53,245 nucleotides of DNA from Bacteroidia bacterium (GTDB taxonomy: Bacteria > Bacteroidota > Bacteroidia > NS11-12g > UBA9320): positions 1 to 53,245 of the forward strand of contig JAGYJG010000002.1 of NCBI GenBank assembly GCA_018402155.1, read 5' to 3'. This document shows, in pieces, positions 6,475 to 15,180 of the stretch. Below the pieces are notes generated by a model. The model saw only the letters and a list, made by a program, of their open reading frames with translations. It was not told the origin of the DNA and did not search any database. How positions within the stretch are numbered: position 1 is the first letter of the stretch; each line of letters begins with the position of its first letter. The position numbers were made by a program, and so were the translations under genes.

Positions 6475-7827
6475 TCAAGCAAAAATTAGGTCAAACATCT
6501 GACGTACATTACCTACTTTGTGCATTTTTATGCTAAAACCAGCTTGACTGATGTCCAACTGATCGGACATTAAAAAATCAGTAAAACCAAGTTTTTCCGC
6601 TTCCTTAAGTCGTTGATCTATCCTATTAATTCCCCGTATTTCTCCGCTTAGCCCTATTTCCCCAGCAAAAACCATCTTGTTGGGCAATGCCAAATTTTGC
6701 ATTGATGACACAATAGAGGCGGCTATACCTAAATCTGTGGCGGGGTCATTTATTTTGAGTCCTCCTGCTATATTAACAAATACGTCGTGTTGGCTCAGTT
6801 TATATCCACAACGCTTTTCGAGCACAGCTAGTAGCATATTGAGGCGTTTTATGTCATATCCATTTGTGTTTCTTTGTGGGTTGCCATATACTGCTGCACT
6901 CACTAGTGCTTGTGTTTCTATCATCAAGCAACGGTTGCCTTCTAGCGAGGCCACCACGCCTACGCCACTTAGGTTTTCGCTTCGCTGGTTTATGAGGATC
7001 TCGCTTGGATTATCGATTTCTCGCATACCTGCTGAAGTCATTTCATAGATACCTAATTCTAGGCTACTCCCAAATCTGTTTTTGAGTGTGCGCAGTATGC
7101 GATAGCTGTTTTGAGTTTCACCTTCAAACTGTAATACGGTATCTACCATGTGTTCCAATAGTTTTGGCCCAGCGAGTTGGCCATCTTTGGTTATATGTCC
7201 TACCAGTATTATAGGTACTTCGTTTTGCTTGGCATATTGTATGAGCAATGAGCTGCTCTCCCGTATTTGCGAGATGGTGCCAGGGGTAGAATCGAGGTAT
7301 TTACTATACATAGTTTGTATAGAGTCTATAATGACAAAAGCGGGTTTAACTTCTTTCATTTTTCCGATGATATTTTCTACGGAGGTCTCATTGAGTAGCA
7401 AGCAATCTTCGTTGGTTATACCTATACGGTCGGCACGCATTTTTATCTGGTTTAAACTCTCTTCGCCACTCACATAAAGCACACGCTTATTCATACGTAA
7501 GGCGCTTTGCAGTAGCAGTGTAGATTTTCCTATGCCGGGCTCACCTCCCAAAAGTATGACGGACCCTGGCACAATTCCTCCACCCAGCACTCTATTGAGC
7601 TCTATACCGGGAGCTTTTAATCGTTTGAGCTCGATGGCGTCTACATTATGTATTGGGGTTACTACACCGTCTATATCATTGAGGTTCATCATACCACCGC
7701 TCGTAGATTGCACAATCACTTCTTCTACTATTGTATTGTACTCGCCACAAGAAAAGCATTTGCCCATCATCTTGGCGTAGTTGCTTCCGCAGTTTGAGCA
7801 GATATATACTTTTTTAGCTTTGGCCAT
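6475..7827 (-). CDS. radA: DNA repair protein RadA (Sms)
   Basis: The 450-residue protein is a full-length RadA/Sms, a cytoplasmic hexameric ATPase that drives branch migration of recombination intermediates. Seen in order: a zinc ribbon with C10, C13, C24 and C27; a Walker A motif GGEPGIGKST at 94-103; Walker B-type FVIIDSIQ near 164-171; the RadA signature KNRFG at 249-253; and a Lon-protease-like C-terminal domain (GGLKINDPATDLGIAASI) that lacks protease function in the family. The gene ends only ~20 bp from repeat array 1 and is transcribed toward it. Confidence 0.97.
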   Translation of the reverse strand: MAKAKKVYICSNCGSNYAKMMGKCFSCGEYNTIVEEVIVQSTSGGMMNLNDIDGVVTPIHNVDAIELKRLKAPGIELNRVLGGGIVPGSVILLGGEPGIGKSTLLLQSALRMNKRVLYVSGEESLNQIKMRADRIGITNEDCLLLNETSVENIIGKMKEVKPAFVIIDSIQTMYSKYLDSTPGTISQIRESSSLLIQYAKQNEVPIILVGHITKDGQLAGPKLLEHMVDTVLQFEGETQNSYRILRTLKNRFGSSLELGIYEMTSAGMREIDNPSEILINQRSENLSGVGVVASLEGNRCLMIETQALVSAAVYGNPQRNTNGYDIKRLNMLLAVLEKRCGYKLSQHDVFVNIAGGLKINDPATDLGIAASIVSSMQNLALPNKMVFAGEIGLSGEIRGINRIDQRLKEAEKLGFTDFLMSDQLDISQAGFSIKMHKVGNVRQMFDLIFA

Positions 7828-7953
7828 ATTTTTATCGTATTTTAATCAAGCGAAAATGGGTGTTTTTATACTCTTATGAAAATTTTATGGTGTTTTGATG
7901 CACCTTTGAACGAAGTAAACTAAAAAGAAACATTAAAATAATGTTCAAAAACG

Positions 7954-7982
7954 TTTGGCGAAGTGAAATTTTTATACTTTTG
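7954..7982 (+). promoter_or_regulatory. Promoter of the exbB operon (-33/-7)
   Basis: TTTG at 7954-7957 and TACTTTTG at 7975-7982 fit the Bacteroidota promoter pattern TTTG-N17-20-TAnnTTTG. The -7 box lies about 34 bp upstream of the ATG at 8017. Confidence 0.65.
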
Positions 7983-8016
7983 TCCGCGATACGTAAAATC
8001 AGATTTAAAAAAGAAA

Positions 8017-8841
8017 ATGAAAAAAATCACATCAGTGCTAATGTTATTATGTTTAATGGCATTTAGCGTACAATCAGTAGTAGCACAAGACAGCGCAATG
8101 GCAGAAACAACCACGGATTCTACAGAAGAAACGATAGATTCTGCAGCGGTAGCAGTAGAAGCTGAAACAGAGGAGGAGGCTCCAATAGTTGAGGTAGAGG
8201 AAAGTGGATTACAAGTTCTTAAGAAAAAATTCATAGAAGGTGGACCAGGCTTTATGGCTTTGCCCCTCATTTGTCTTATTTTAGGTCTTGCTATAGCTAT
8301 AGAGCGAATTATTTCTCTATTTTGGATGAGCATCAATACAGAAAAATTTGTTGCTGAAATAGAAAATGAAGTTGCTTCTGGTAATATAGAAGCAGCTAAA
8401 GAATTGTGCAGAAACACTCGTGGTCCTGTTGCTAGTATCTTTTATCAAGGTCTAGACCGTTCAGATCAAGGATCTATAGATGTTGTAGAAAAATCAGTAG
8501 TGAGCTATGGTTCGGTACAGATGGGCCAGCTAGAGAAAGGACTCGTATGGCTATCATTGTTTATTGCACTAGCGCCTATGCTTGGTTTTATGGGTACAGT
8601 TATTGGTATGATTGGTGCGTTCGATGCTATCAAAGCGGCTGGTGATATCTCTCCAGGGGTAGTTGCAGATGGTATTTCGGTAGCACTTTTGACTACAGTT
8701 GCCGGTCTTATTGTAGCTATTATCTTGCAAATATTTTATAATTTCATTACTTCAAAAATTGATGGTATTGTGAATAAAATGGAAGATGCTTCTATCTCTT
8801 TGGTAGATATATTGGTAAAAAACAAAGTAGTAAAAGCGTAA
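8017..8841 (+). CDS. exbB: ExbB/MotA/TolQ-family proton channel protein
   Basis: With the ATG at 8017 (MKKITSVLMLLCLMAFS) the protein has 274 residues; an upstream in-frame start at 7963 would overlap the promoter and is rejected. A signal peptide is followed by an acidic, Glu/Thr-rich linker (about residues 25-70), a membrane helix (GFMALPLICLILGLAIAIER) and the MotA/TolQ/ExbB channel domain with two more helices (GLVWLSLFIALAPMLGFMGT, VALLTTVAGLIVAIILQ). ExbB forms the inner-membrane proton channel that with ExbD energises TonB and outer-membrane receptors such as those at 22467 and 32607. First gene of a four-gene operon with gaps of 1-6 bp. The N-terminal extension is common in this phylum. 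Confidence 0.93.
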   Translation: MKKITSVLMLLCLMAFSVQSVVAQDSAMAETTTDSTEETIDSAAVAVEAETEEEAPIVEVEESGLQVLKKKFIEGGPGFMALPLICLILGLAIAIERIISLFWMSINTEKFVAEIENEVASGNIEAAKELCRNTRGPVASIFYQGLDRSDQGSIDVVEKSVVSYGSVQMGQLEKGLVWLSLFIALAPMLGFMGTVIGMIGAFDAIKAAGDISPGVVADGISVALLTTVAGLIVAIILQIFYNFITSKIDGIVNKMEDASISLVDILVKNKVVKA

Positions 8842-8842
8842 A

Positions 8843-9256
8843 ATGAAAAAATTTGGTAAAATAATATACTACGCAGTTGTAGTCTTGCTTGTACTCATTT
8901 TCGTGGGTATATTGTCAGGAGACAGCTCCGCAGGTTCAGAAATGGGGCTATTCTTCACCATAGCGCTTGCTGCTATCGCAGTGGGTGGTACGGTGGTATC
9001 CTCAGTACTTCACCTTATGCACAACCCAAAATCGGCCAAAAGTCTATTGATAGGTGTAGGTGTGCTAGTAGTGGTGTGTATCATAGGCTACTCAGTGTCT
9101 AGTGGAGAGCTTACCGAGCACTCACTAAACTACGGAGTATCAAGCGAAAAGCAATCTAAGTTGATTGATATGGGTATTTACTTGACGGCCTTTTTGAGCA
9201 TAGTTTCTGTGGCTTCTATTCTTATTTCAGAAGGGATATCACTATTCAAAAATTAA
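8843..9256 (+). CDS. Four-helix membrane protein in the exbB-exbD operon
   Basis: The 137-residue protein consists almost entirely of four predicted membrane segments (IIYYAVVVLLVLIFVGIL, FFTIALAAIAVGGTVVSSV, SLLIGVGVLVVVCIIGYSV, LTAFLSIVSVASILIS). No enzyme motif is visible. It starts one base after exbB and ends six bases before the first exbD, so it is certainly co-expressed. A protein of this kind is often found in this position in Bacteroidota; its role in the TonB-energising complex is not known. Confidence 0.8.
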   Translation: MKKFGKIIYYAVVVLLVLIFVGILSGDSSAGSEMGLFFTIALAAIAVGGTVVSSVLHLMHNPKSAKSLLIGVGVLVVVCIIGYSVSSGELTEHSLNYGVSSEKQSKLIDMGIYLTAFLSIVSVASILISEGISLFKN

Positions 9257-9262
9257 GAAATC

Positions 9263-9814
9263 ATGGGAAGTAGAAGACGAGACATACCAGAAATAAATGC
9301 CGGCTCTATGGCCGATATCGCCTTCTTACTATTGGTTTTCTTTTTGGTAACTACTACCATGGATATCCCAACGGGACTGCAGGTAGCATTGCCACCAATA
9401 TCGGAAGAACCTCCGCAAGACAGTAAGCAACGTAAGCGAGAAGTACTAGAGGTGCTTGTAAACTCTGCCGACCAACTGCTCGTAGAAGGTTCTCCACTTA
9501 CTATAGAAAGATTGCGTCAAAAAACTGTAGACCACTTGACCAACGAAGGAAAAGACCCTACACTTTCTACAACATCTACCAAGGCTATTGTTTCTTTGAA
9601 AAATGACCGAGGTACGTCGTATGATATGTATGTGCAGGTGTACAATGAGTTGACTGCTGCCTATAGTGAGGTAAGAGATGAGTATTCAATGAGAGAATTT
9701 GGGAAAGAATACACTAAACTAGATCCTACTAGAGACAAGGATAAAATAGAACAAGTGAAGGATAAATATCCAAAAAAACTCTCGGAAGCAGAACCAGTAA
9801 GTTTAGGAAAATAA
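9263..9814 (+). CDS. exbD: ExbD/TolR-family biopolymer transport protein
   Basis: The 183-residue protein has the ExbD layout: a short basic cytoplasmic start (MGSRRRDIPEIN), one membrane helix with the essential aspartate D18 (SMADIAFLLLVFFLVTTTMD), then a periplasmic domain. ExbD works with ExbB in proton-driven energising of TonB. It is larger than the usual ~140 residues because of a charged C-terminal part (about residues 120-183). Second subunit-type gene follows after two bases; the phylum commonly has such an ExbD pair. Confidence 0.92.
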   Translation: MGSRRRDIPEINAGSMADIAFLLLVFFLVTTTMDIPTGLQVALPPISEEPPQDSKQRKREVLEVLVNSADQLLVEGSPLTIERLRQKTVDHLTNEGKDPTLSTTSTKAIVSLKNDRGTSYDMYVQVYNELTAAYSEVRDEYSMREFGKEYTKLDPTRDKDKIEQVKDKYPKKLSEAEPVSLGK

Positions 9815-9816
9815 CT

Positions 9817-10281
9817 ATGGCGAAATTTAAAAAAGACGGAGGAAGGGCGACACCCGCTATCAATACATCGGCACTGCCAGACATCGTATTTATGCTCCTG
9901 TTTTTCTTTATGGTGGCTACCAAAATGAGAGATAGGGAAATGAAGGTGAGAACCCAACTTCCCCAAGCTACCGAAGTAGAAAAATTAGAAAAAAAATCAC
10001 GACTACATTACATTTTTGTAGGTCCACCACTAGACGGTGCCTTGGGTACTGCTCCGCGTGTTCAGCTAGATGACGCGTTTGCTACAGTTGATGATATTCA
10101 ACAATATATCACACTGAAAAATAGTGAGAAAGATGAAAAGGAAGTTCCTTTTATGACTACCTCACTAAAAGCAGATAAAGTAGTGAAAATGGGTATTATT
10201 ACGGACATAAAGCAAGAACTTAGAAAAGTAAATGCCCTGAAATTAAGCTACACAGCTTCTAAAGCGTCCGAAAACAAATAA
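9817..10281 (+). CDS. exbD: Second ExbD/TolR-family protein
   Basis: The 154-residue protein again shows the ExbD N-terminus and membrane helix with the conserved aspartate D22 (INTSALPDIVFMLLFFFMVA), followed by a periplasmic domain ending KLSYTASKASENK. It differs clearly from the first ExbD, so the pair is not a recent duplication; a heteromeric ExbD dimer is a plausible reason for two genes. Last gene of the operon, followed by a strong terminator. Confidence 0.92.
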   Translation: MAKFKKDGGRATPAINTSALPDIVFMLLFFFMVATKMRDREMKVRTQLPQATEVEKLEKKSRLHYIFVGPPLDGALGTAPRVQLDDAFATVDDIQQYITLKNSEKDEKEVPFMTTSLKADKVVKMGIITDIKQELRKVNALKLSYTASKASENK

Positions 10282-10304
10282 AAATGTAATATAACAAAAC
10301 AAAA

Positions 10305-10328
10305 AGAGAGCATTTGCTCTCTTTTTTT
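10305..10328 (+). terminator. Rho-independent terminator of the exb operon
   Basis: AGAGAGCA at 10305-10312 pairs with TGCTCTCT at 10315-10322 around TT, followed by a run of T residues to 10328. Confidence 0.85.
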
Positions 10329-10371
10329 GTTTATACCTGTATAACGGTTGTTATTTGTACCACTATATTCA

Positions 10372-11346
10372 ATGGCAGACATTTTAGCCTATATCAAATC
10401 ACCCATAGAAAAGGAACTCAAAATCTTCGAAGACCGTTTTAAAGACAGTGTGAAGAGTCATGTACCCCTTTTAGATACCATTATGAATTACATTGTAAAG
10501 CGTAAAGGTAAACAAATGAGACCGCTCCTTGTGCTTCACTGCGCTAAGCTTTTTGGAGAAATAAATGAGGCTACATATCGCGGTGCTGCTCTAGTAGAAT
10601 TGCTACATACTGCAACCCTAGTGCACGATGATGTGGTAGATGAAAGTAACATGCGCCGAGGTTTCTTTTCCATAAATGCCCTTTGGAAAAATAAGGTGGC
10701 TGTACTGGTTGGTGATTATCTTCTCAGTAAAGGACTCCTATTATCCCTACGAAATAAGGATTTTAAAGCGCTAGAAATACTGTCTACCGCCGTAGAACAA
10801 ATGAGCGAAGGTGAACTCCTACAAATGGAAAAAGCACGTAAACTCGATATCTCAGAAGAAGTATACTTCGAAATTGTCACTAAAAAAACGGCGTCACTAT
10901 TAGCAAGTTGTTGCGGTATAGGTGCCAATAGCACAAAGCAAAGTGAAGAGACTTTAAACCATGTTATCGCCATGGGAAATGCCATAGGTATTGCTTTTCA
11001 AATCAAAGATGACCTCTTTGACTACGGTGATAACAAAGTAGGAAAACCTACAGGAATCGATATCGTAGAGAAAAAGATGACCTTACCCCTCATTTATGCT
11101 CTTTCTGTTGCCGATAAAGGCGAGCGTCGAGATAAAATACGCATCATTAAAAAGAACAAAAAAAGTAAAAGTGAAATTAAAGAGGTAATAGATTTTGTGA
11201 AGCGAAACGGGGGCCTAGAGTATGCCCAAAAAAGAATGTTGGAATACAAATCTGAAGCAGAAGATCTGCTTGCTAAAATACCTGGAAGTGGAGATACGTC
11301 ATATATCCTTGCTCTTATCAGCTACGTAATAGAGCGAAGAAAATAG
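10372..11346 (+). CDS. Polyprenyl (octaprenyl/heptaprenyl) diphosphate synthase
   Basis: With the ATG at 10372 (MADILAYIKSPIEKELK) the protein has 324 residues; the in-frame ATG at 10348 lies in the leader and is not used in relatives. It is a trans-isoprenyl diphosphate synthase with both Asp-rich motifs, DDVVD (HDDVVDESNMRRG) and DDLFD (KDDLFDYGDNKVGKPTG). Such enzymes add isopentenyl diphosphate units to farnesyl diphosphate; in Bacteroidota this one usually makes the menaquinone side chain. Chain length cannot be read from the sequence. It stands alone between a terminator and marC. Confidence 0.93.
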   Translation: MADILAYIKSPIEKELKIFEDRFKDSVKSHVPLLDTIMNYIVKRKGKQMRPLLVLHCAKLFGEINEATYRGAALVELLHTATLVHDDVVDESNMRRGFFSINALWKNKVAVLVGDYLLSKGLLLSLRNKDFKALEILSTAVEQMSEGELLQMEKARKLDISEEVYFEIVTKKTASLLASCCGIGANSTKQSEETLNHVIAMGNAIGIAFQIKDDLFDYGDNKVGKPTGIDIVEKKMTLPLIYALSVADKGERRDKIRIIKKNKKSKSEIKEVIDFVKRNGGLEYAQKRMLEYKSEAEDLLAKIPGSGDTSYILALISYVIERRK

Positions 11347-11501
11347 CAACACAGAAAATAGGGAATAAATTTCTATACCAGTGGATATTCTTCGGTATGA
11401 TGACATGGTAATACTTGTTTTTTCGACGGCTAGTATCCTTCAACCAAATGATTGGTAAACTACGCACTTTTTTTTAGACCTTTGTACGCTATATATCACC
11501 T

Positions 11502-12080
11502 ATGGATTTTAAAGAGACGGTTTCTTCATTTTTGGTACTGTTTGCCGTGATCGACGTACTCGGCGCTATACCACTTATTATCGCTATAAAGGAGCGAACA
11601 GACATACGGCCAGGTCTTGCTACATTGGTAACGGCGGTTATTATGATCAGTTTCTTATTCTTAGGTGAAAGTATGCTAAGGTTTGTAGGTGTTGATGTAA
11701 AATCATTTGCCGTAGCAGGAAGTATTCTTATGGCATTTATTGCCTTCGAAATGTTGTTGGGTATCCAAATTTTTAAAGACGATGATGCGGATACTGCCAC
11801 TGCCAGTGTAGTACCCTTGGCTTTTCCTTTACTCGCGGGTGCAGGCTCGCTAACTACTATACTGTCTATCAGAGCAGAGTACCAAACAATCAATATTATT
11901 GCAGGTATTTTACTCAATATGGTAGTTGTTTTTATAGTCTTACGATCCGTAAATACCATTAAGAAAATACTAGGGCCAGTAGGTGCTAAAATTTTAAATA
12001 AGGTTTTTGGTATTATACTGTTGGCTATAGCGGTAAAACTTTTCAGTGCTAATGCTCGAGACTTATTTGCGCCCCAATAA
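11502..12080 (+). CDS. MarC-family integral membrane protein
   Basis: The 192-residue protein has six membrane segments and the MarC/UPF0056 pattern (MDFKETVSSFLVLFAVIDVLG..., VPLAFPLLAGAGSLTT, LNKVFGIILLAIAVKLF). The family is named after E. coli MarC, but no transport substrate is proven. Stops three bases before the next gene, implying an operon with the outer-membrane-like protein. Confidence 0.9.
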   Translation: MDFKETVSSFLVLFAVIDVLGAIPLIIAIKERTDIRPGLATLVTAVIMISFLFLGESMLRFVGVDVKSFAVAGSILMAFIAFEMLLGIQIFKDDDADTATASVVPLAFPLLAGAGSLTTILSIRAEYQTINIIAGILLNMVVVFIVLRSVNTIKKILGPVGAKILNKVFGIILLAIAVKLFSANARDLFAPQ

Positions 12081-12083
12081 AGA

Positions 12084-12731
12084 ATGAAAAAATGGTACCT
12101 TATTTTCGTATTTGGTGCATTTTCTGCATCTGCTTATGCCCAGTACTCGGTATTAGATTCCATTAAATCTGCACTTGGAGGCGAGTCTAGACCCTATTTG
12201 GGTTTTCATAACCGCAACACATTCATACTTTCTGAACGAACCTTGCTTTTTGGTCTTGTAGCTGGGGTAGATTTTGACCAGCGGGTGAAACTTTACGCGG
12301 GCTTATACGGATTTGGTAAGGCAAATAAAACACAGCTGATTAATAGGCCCGATTTGTTGGTAGATACGGCAAATCGGTTTACTTCTACTACCAATTTTAG
12401 TTTAGGGATAGAATATGATTATTATCATTTTAAACGATTAAGTATCAGTGTACCTCTGCAAATAGGCATAGGCAAGGTACGGTATGATTATACCAATGCC
12501 AGAGATAATAGTCTTATTCGAAGCAATCTATACACGGTTGTACCCATTGAGTTTGGCACCAATGCCTACTTCGTAATGTTGCCTTGGTTGGGTTTGCGCA
12601 CAGAGTTGGGTTACCGCATAAATTTAGGTGCTAGAGAGGTACGTAGGCTAAGCTCGCCATACTTCTCTTTGGGTCTTTCTATACCTTTGGGTCCGCTTTA
12701 CCAAGAAGTAAAAAAAGCATTTGCCGATTAA
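12084..12731 (+). CDS. Secreted beta-barrel-like outer membrane protein, unknown function
   Basis: A signal peptide (MKKWYLIFVFGAFSASAYAQ) precedes about 195 residues of alternating amphipathic strands (LLFGLVAGVDFDQRVKLYAG, FSLGIEYDYYHFKRLSISV, LRTELGYRINLG) ending in SLGLSIPLG. This fits a small outer-membrane barrel of about eight strands. I do not recognise the family. It is probably co-transcribed with marC three bases upstream, and runs convergently into the thioredoxin-like gene eight bases away. Confidence 0.75.
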   Translation: MKKWYLIFVFGAFSASAYAQYSVLDSIKSALGGESRPYLGFHNRNTFILSERTLLFGLVAGVDFDQRVKLYAGLYGFGKANKTQLINRPDLLVDTANRFTSTTNFSLGIEYDYYHFKRLSISVPLQIGIGKVRYDYTNARDNSLIRSNLYTVVPIEFGTNAYFVMLPWLGLRTELGYRINLGAREVRRLSSPYFSLGLSIPLGPLYQEVKKAFAD

Positions 12732-12739
12732 ATTTTGGG

Positions 12740-14194
12740 CTATTTCTCGCTATCAGTCGATGTTGTCTCTTTTTTCTTTGGAACTACCCCTTGTTCTTCA
12801 AGAAGATACTGTACGGTACCCGGAATATCTTTTGCCCCTATTTTTTTGAAACGAATATTTTTATCGCGGTCCAAAACATAGATCTGTGGCGTAGTTCTAA
12901 TATTATAACTATCTCTAAACGTATCTTCGCCAAAGGCATTTGCAACATTTATAAATGTATATTTTTCTTTTGCTATTCGTTTTTTCCATCCTTCCCAATC
13001 ACCCTGAGTATATACGGCATAGATTTCAACATGCTCATGGTTCATACTATCATATTGCTTACTTATCAAGGGCATTTCTTTTTTACAGTGACCGCAGTTT
13101 ATATCCCAGAAAATAAGTACTGTTACTGGCTTGGTGATCTCAGACATTACCACCCGTCGTCTGAGATTGGTATCTGGCATGGCAAGGTCCGGTGCGCGTT
13201 TGTCGCACAAGGTAGGCTCCATTTTACTGCTCTCTTCGCACATCTTAGCTACGTAGGCAGAGTCTGACCACCATGCTTTACCCGCACAATAATAGTTTTT
13301 TGCAATGTGCCATACTGCTTTATCAAAACACATGTATTTGGCATCTTCAAAATGGCCAAGCATAAAATGGACAGTATATTTATATTGTTCTTTACTTCCA
13401 GCAGTTTCAATTTTTGTGGTAAGGGCATCAGCCATTACTATGGCTGTATCTACCAAAGGGGACATGTAGTTCGTGAAATATTCTTTGAGCTTGGAGTGAA
13501 AGACCGGCGATCGAACTAGACCATCTTCACTCATATCTACATAATCCCAAAAATGCTCTCTGAGCCAGTAAAATTGCCACTTGAGAAGCTCGTCTTTGCT
13601 CATTTCTTTAGGAGATTCTGGTGCTATTACCTCTCGCATGGCATTATATAGTTTGCCGATAAAAAGTTCAGGATGCTTGTTTTGTATATCCTCTCTCTTT
13701 TTTGTAACACTTACTCCTATGGCTTTCAGTTTGTTTTGTATTGCTTCTTGTTCTTGTGCATTGTCGGTGAGTTCTTTTTCATTACGTAGTTTATTTGCAG
13801 CTAAACTTTGAGCTACCGCAAAACGATTGAACTCAAAAAATAACTCATTTTCCTGCGAGCCACTTACAGTCATTTTGTCTGGAAGTAAAGAGGTGTCGGT
13901 GGCAAAGGAATAGTTTAGTTGGTTCTCATCCTTGGATACCAATATCTCAAAATAGTTTTTTTGTGGCAAAACCACTAAATACACACCGGATTCTAACTTT
14001 TGGTCACCTCTGAAATGAAAAACTCCGTTGGTGCACTCAGCAGTATCCTTTAAATATTGCTTATTGCCAAAATGATTGGCTAATAGAAGCTCATCTTCGC
14101 ACGTTAATCCATCCATTTTTACAGTGATATCATATTGGGCAACAGAGGTAATATAAACAAATAGGCCAATTAGAATTGAGATGTTTCTTGTCAT
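12740..14194 (-). CDS. Secreted thioredoxin-like (TlpA/ResA-type) protein
   Basis: With the ATG at 14194 (MTRNISILIGLFVYITSVAQ, a signal peptide) the protein has 484 residues; the longer frame to 14251 runs into the promoter. The N-terminal ~110 residues (DITVKMDGLTCEDELLLANH...GVYLVVLPQKNYFEI) resemble the DUF4369-type domain that often precedes TlpA-like thioredoxins in Bacteroidota. A helical middle region follows, then a thioredoxin fold with the active site CGHC in FWDINCGHCKKEMPL and TTPQIYVLDRD with the cis-proline. It is likely a periplasmic or surface disulfide reductase. Partner unknown. Confidence 0.88.
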   Translation of the reverse strand: MTRNISILIGLFVYITSVAQYDITVKMDGLTCEDELLLANHFGNKQYLKDTAECTNGVFHFRGDQKLESGVYLVVLPQKNYFEILVSKDENQLNYSFATDTSLLPDKMTVSGSQENELFFEFNRFAVAQSLAANKLRNEKELTDNAQEQEAIQNKLKAIGVSVTKKREDIQNKHPELFIGKLYNAMREVIAPESPKEMSKDELLKWQFYWLREHFWDYVDMSEDGLVRSPVFHSKLKEYFTNYMSPLVDTAIVMADALTTKIETAGSKEQYKYTVHFMLGHFEDAKYMCFDKAVWHIAKNYYCAGKAWWSDSAYVAKMCEESSKMEPTLCDKRAPDLAMPDTNLRRRVVMSEITKPVTVLIFWDINCGHCKKEMPLISKQYDSMNHEHVEIYAVYTQGDWEGWKKRIAKEKYTFINVANAFGEDTFRDSYNIRTTPQIYVLDRDKNIRFKKIGAKDIPGTVQYLLEEQGVVPKKKETTSTDSEK

Positions 14195-14226
14195 TTTTTT
14201 TTCGTAATTTTGAAATATATAGTGTA

Positions 14227-14234
14227 CAAATATA
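14227..14234 (-). promoter_or_regulatory. -7 box of the thioredoxin-like gene
   Basis: TATATTTG on the minus strand, 32 bp before the ATG at 14194, fits TAnnTTTG. Confidence 0.4.
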
Positions 14235-14297
14235 CTAGTTGTAAGACGCATTTTAACGAAGGATTGTTGTCTTTTGTTTCCTATTGCTACAAAAACG

Positions 14298-14636
14298 ATG
14301 CCTAAAAATTCAAATTTTTTTCTCGATGTATATGATGTTGTTCGATGTATTCCGTACGGGCGGGTTTCCTCTTACGGTGCTATCGGAGCATATCTTGGCA
14401 CAGTAAAGTCAGCTAGAATGGTGGGCTGGGCTATGAACCAAGCACACAACCTAAGTCCACCAGTACCTGCTCATAGAGTTGTGAATCGCAATGGTCTGCT
14501 AACTGGGAAAAATCATTTCAGCACACCTACCCGTATGCACGAGTTATTGACTAATGAAGGAGTACAAGTGATAAACGATCAAATTATTAATCTCGAAGAA
14601 TACTTTTGGGATCCGCAAGACCACCTGCAATGTTGA
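14298..14636 (+). CDS. Alkyltransferase-like (MGMT-family) DNA-binding protein
   Basis: The ATG at 14298 gives 112 residues that match the C-terminal DNA-binding domain of O6-methylguanine-DNA methyltransferase: FLDVYDVVRCIPYGRVSSYG, the arginine finger region (VKSARMVGWAMNQ) and the active-site loop. Where methyltransferases have PCHRV, this protein has PAHRV (A58), so it cannot accept an alkyl group. Alkyltransferase-like proteins (E. coli YbaZ/eAtl, S. pombe Atl1) bind O6-alkylguanine and hand the lesion to nucleotide excision repair; those usually have Trp in place of Cys. The same role is inferred here. Confidence 0.9.
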   Translation: MPKNSNFFLDVYDVVRCIPYGRVSSYGAIGAYLGTVKSARMVGWAMNQAHNLSPPVPAHRVVNRNGLLTGKNHFSTPTRMHELLTNEGVQVINDQIINLEEYFWDPQDHLQC

Positions 14637-14687
14637 TGGCTCTCCTATTTAGTTTAAATATTGCCTTGCATTACCTAGTGATATAAG

Positions 14688-14984
14688 CTACAGACCTAAT
14701 CCAGGAATATTAGGCATAATGGCCGACATTTCTTTTTGAACAACTCTGTCAGCCTCCATTTGTGCTCGGTCTATAGCTTCTAGTATCATTTGTTGTACTT
14801 CTTCTCTGCTGCGTATTTTAAAAATACTGTCGTCGATTTCTAAGGAGTGAAAACGCTTGTCTCCGGTACAGGTTATACGTACTTTTTCGTTGTACGATTT
14901 ACCTTCAAAATCCATTCCTGCCAATTTCAATTTGAGAGCTTCAGCCTTCTCCTTTGCTTCTTTTAGTTTACCAAGACCTAACAT
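14688..14984 (-). CDS. YbaB/EbfC-family nucleoid-associated protein
   Basis: The 98-residue protein matches the YbaB/EbfC family: an N-terminal helix with LGKLKEAKEKAEALKLKLAG, central beta strands (YNEKVRITCTGDKRFHSLEI) and a C-terminal helix (EVQQMILEAIDRAQMEADRVV). Family dimers bind DNA as tweezers and may affect nucleoid structure. It stands alone and is not next to dnaX/recR, as it is in many other bacteria. Confidence 0.88.
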   Translation of the reverse strand: MLGLGKLKEAKEKAEALKLKLAGMDFEGKSYNEKVRITCTGDKRFHSLEIDDSIFKIRSREEVQQMILEAIDRAQMEADRVVQKEMSAIMPNIPGLGL

Positions 14985-15180
14985 ATCTTTTGAATTTTTT
15001 ATGCTACATTTACTAGCTAATATATACCAGCTCTACTTATTAGAGCTCGTGCAAAGAAACAGTGAAATACGCGAAAGCCAATATCAGTTCCTCTATTTTT
15101 TTTCTCAGTAGTTGCCATAGTGATTAGTTAAAAAGGCCTTCAGACTGTTCAGTTAATATTATTTTTTGTATCATCGCAAG

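Noticed and set aside
7963-8016. Upstream ATG extension of exbB
   Set aside because: It lies over the promoter and would bury the signal peptide; the ATG at 8017 gives a normal signal sequence.
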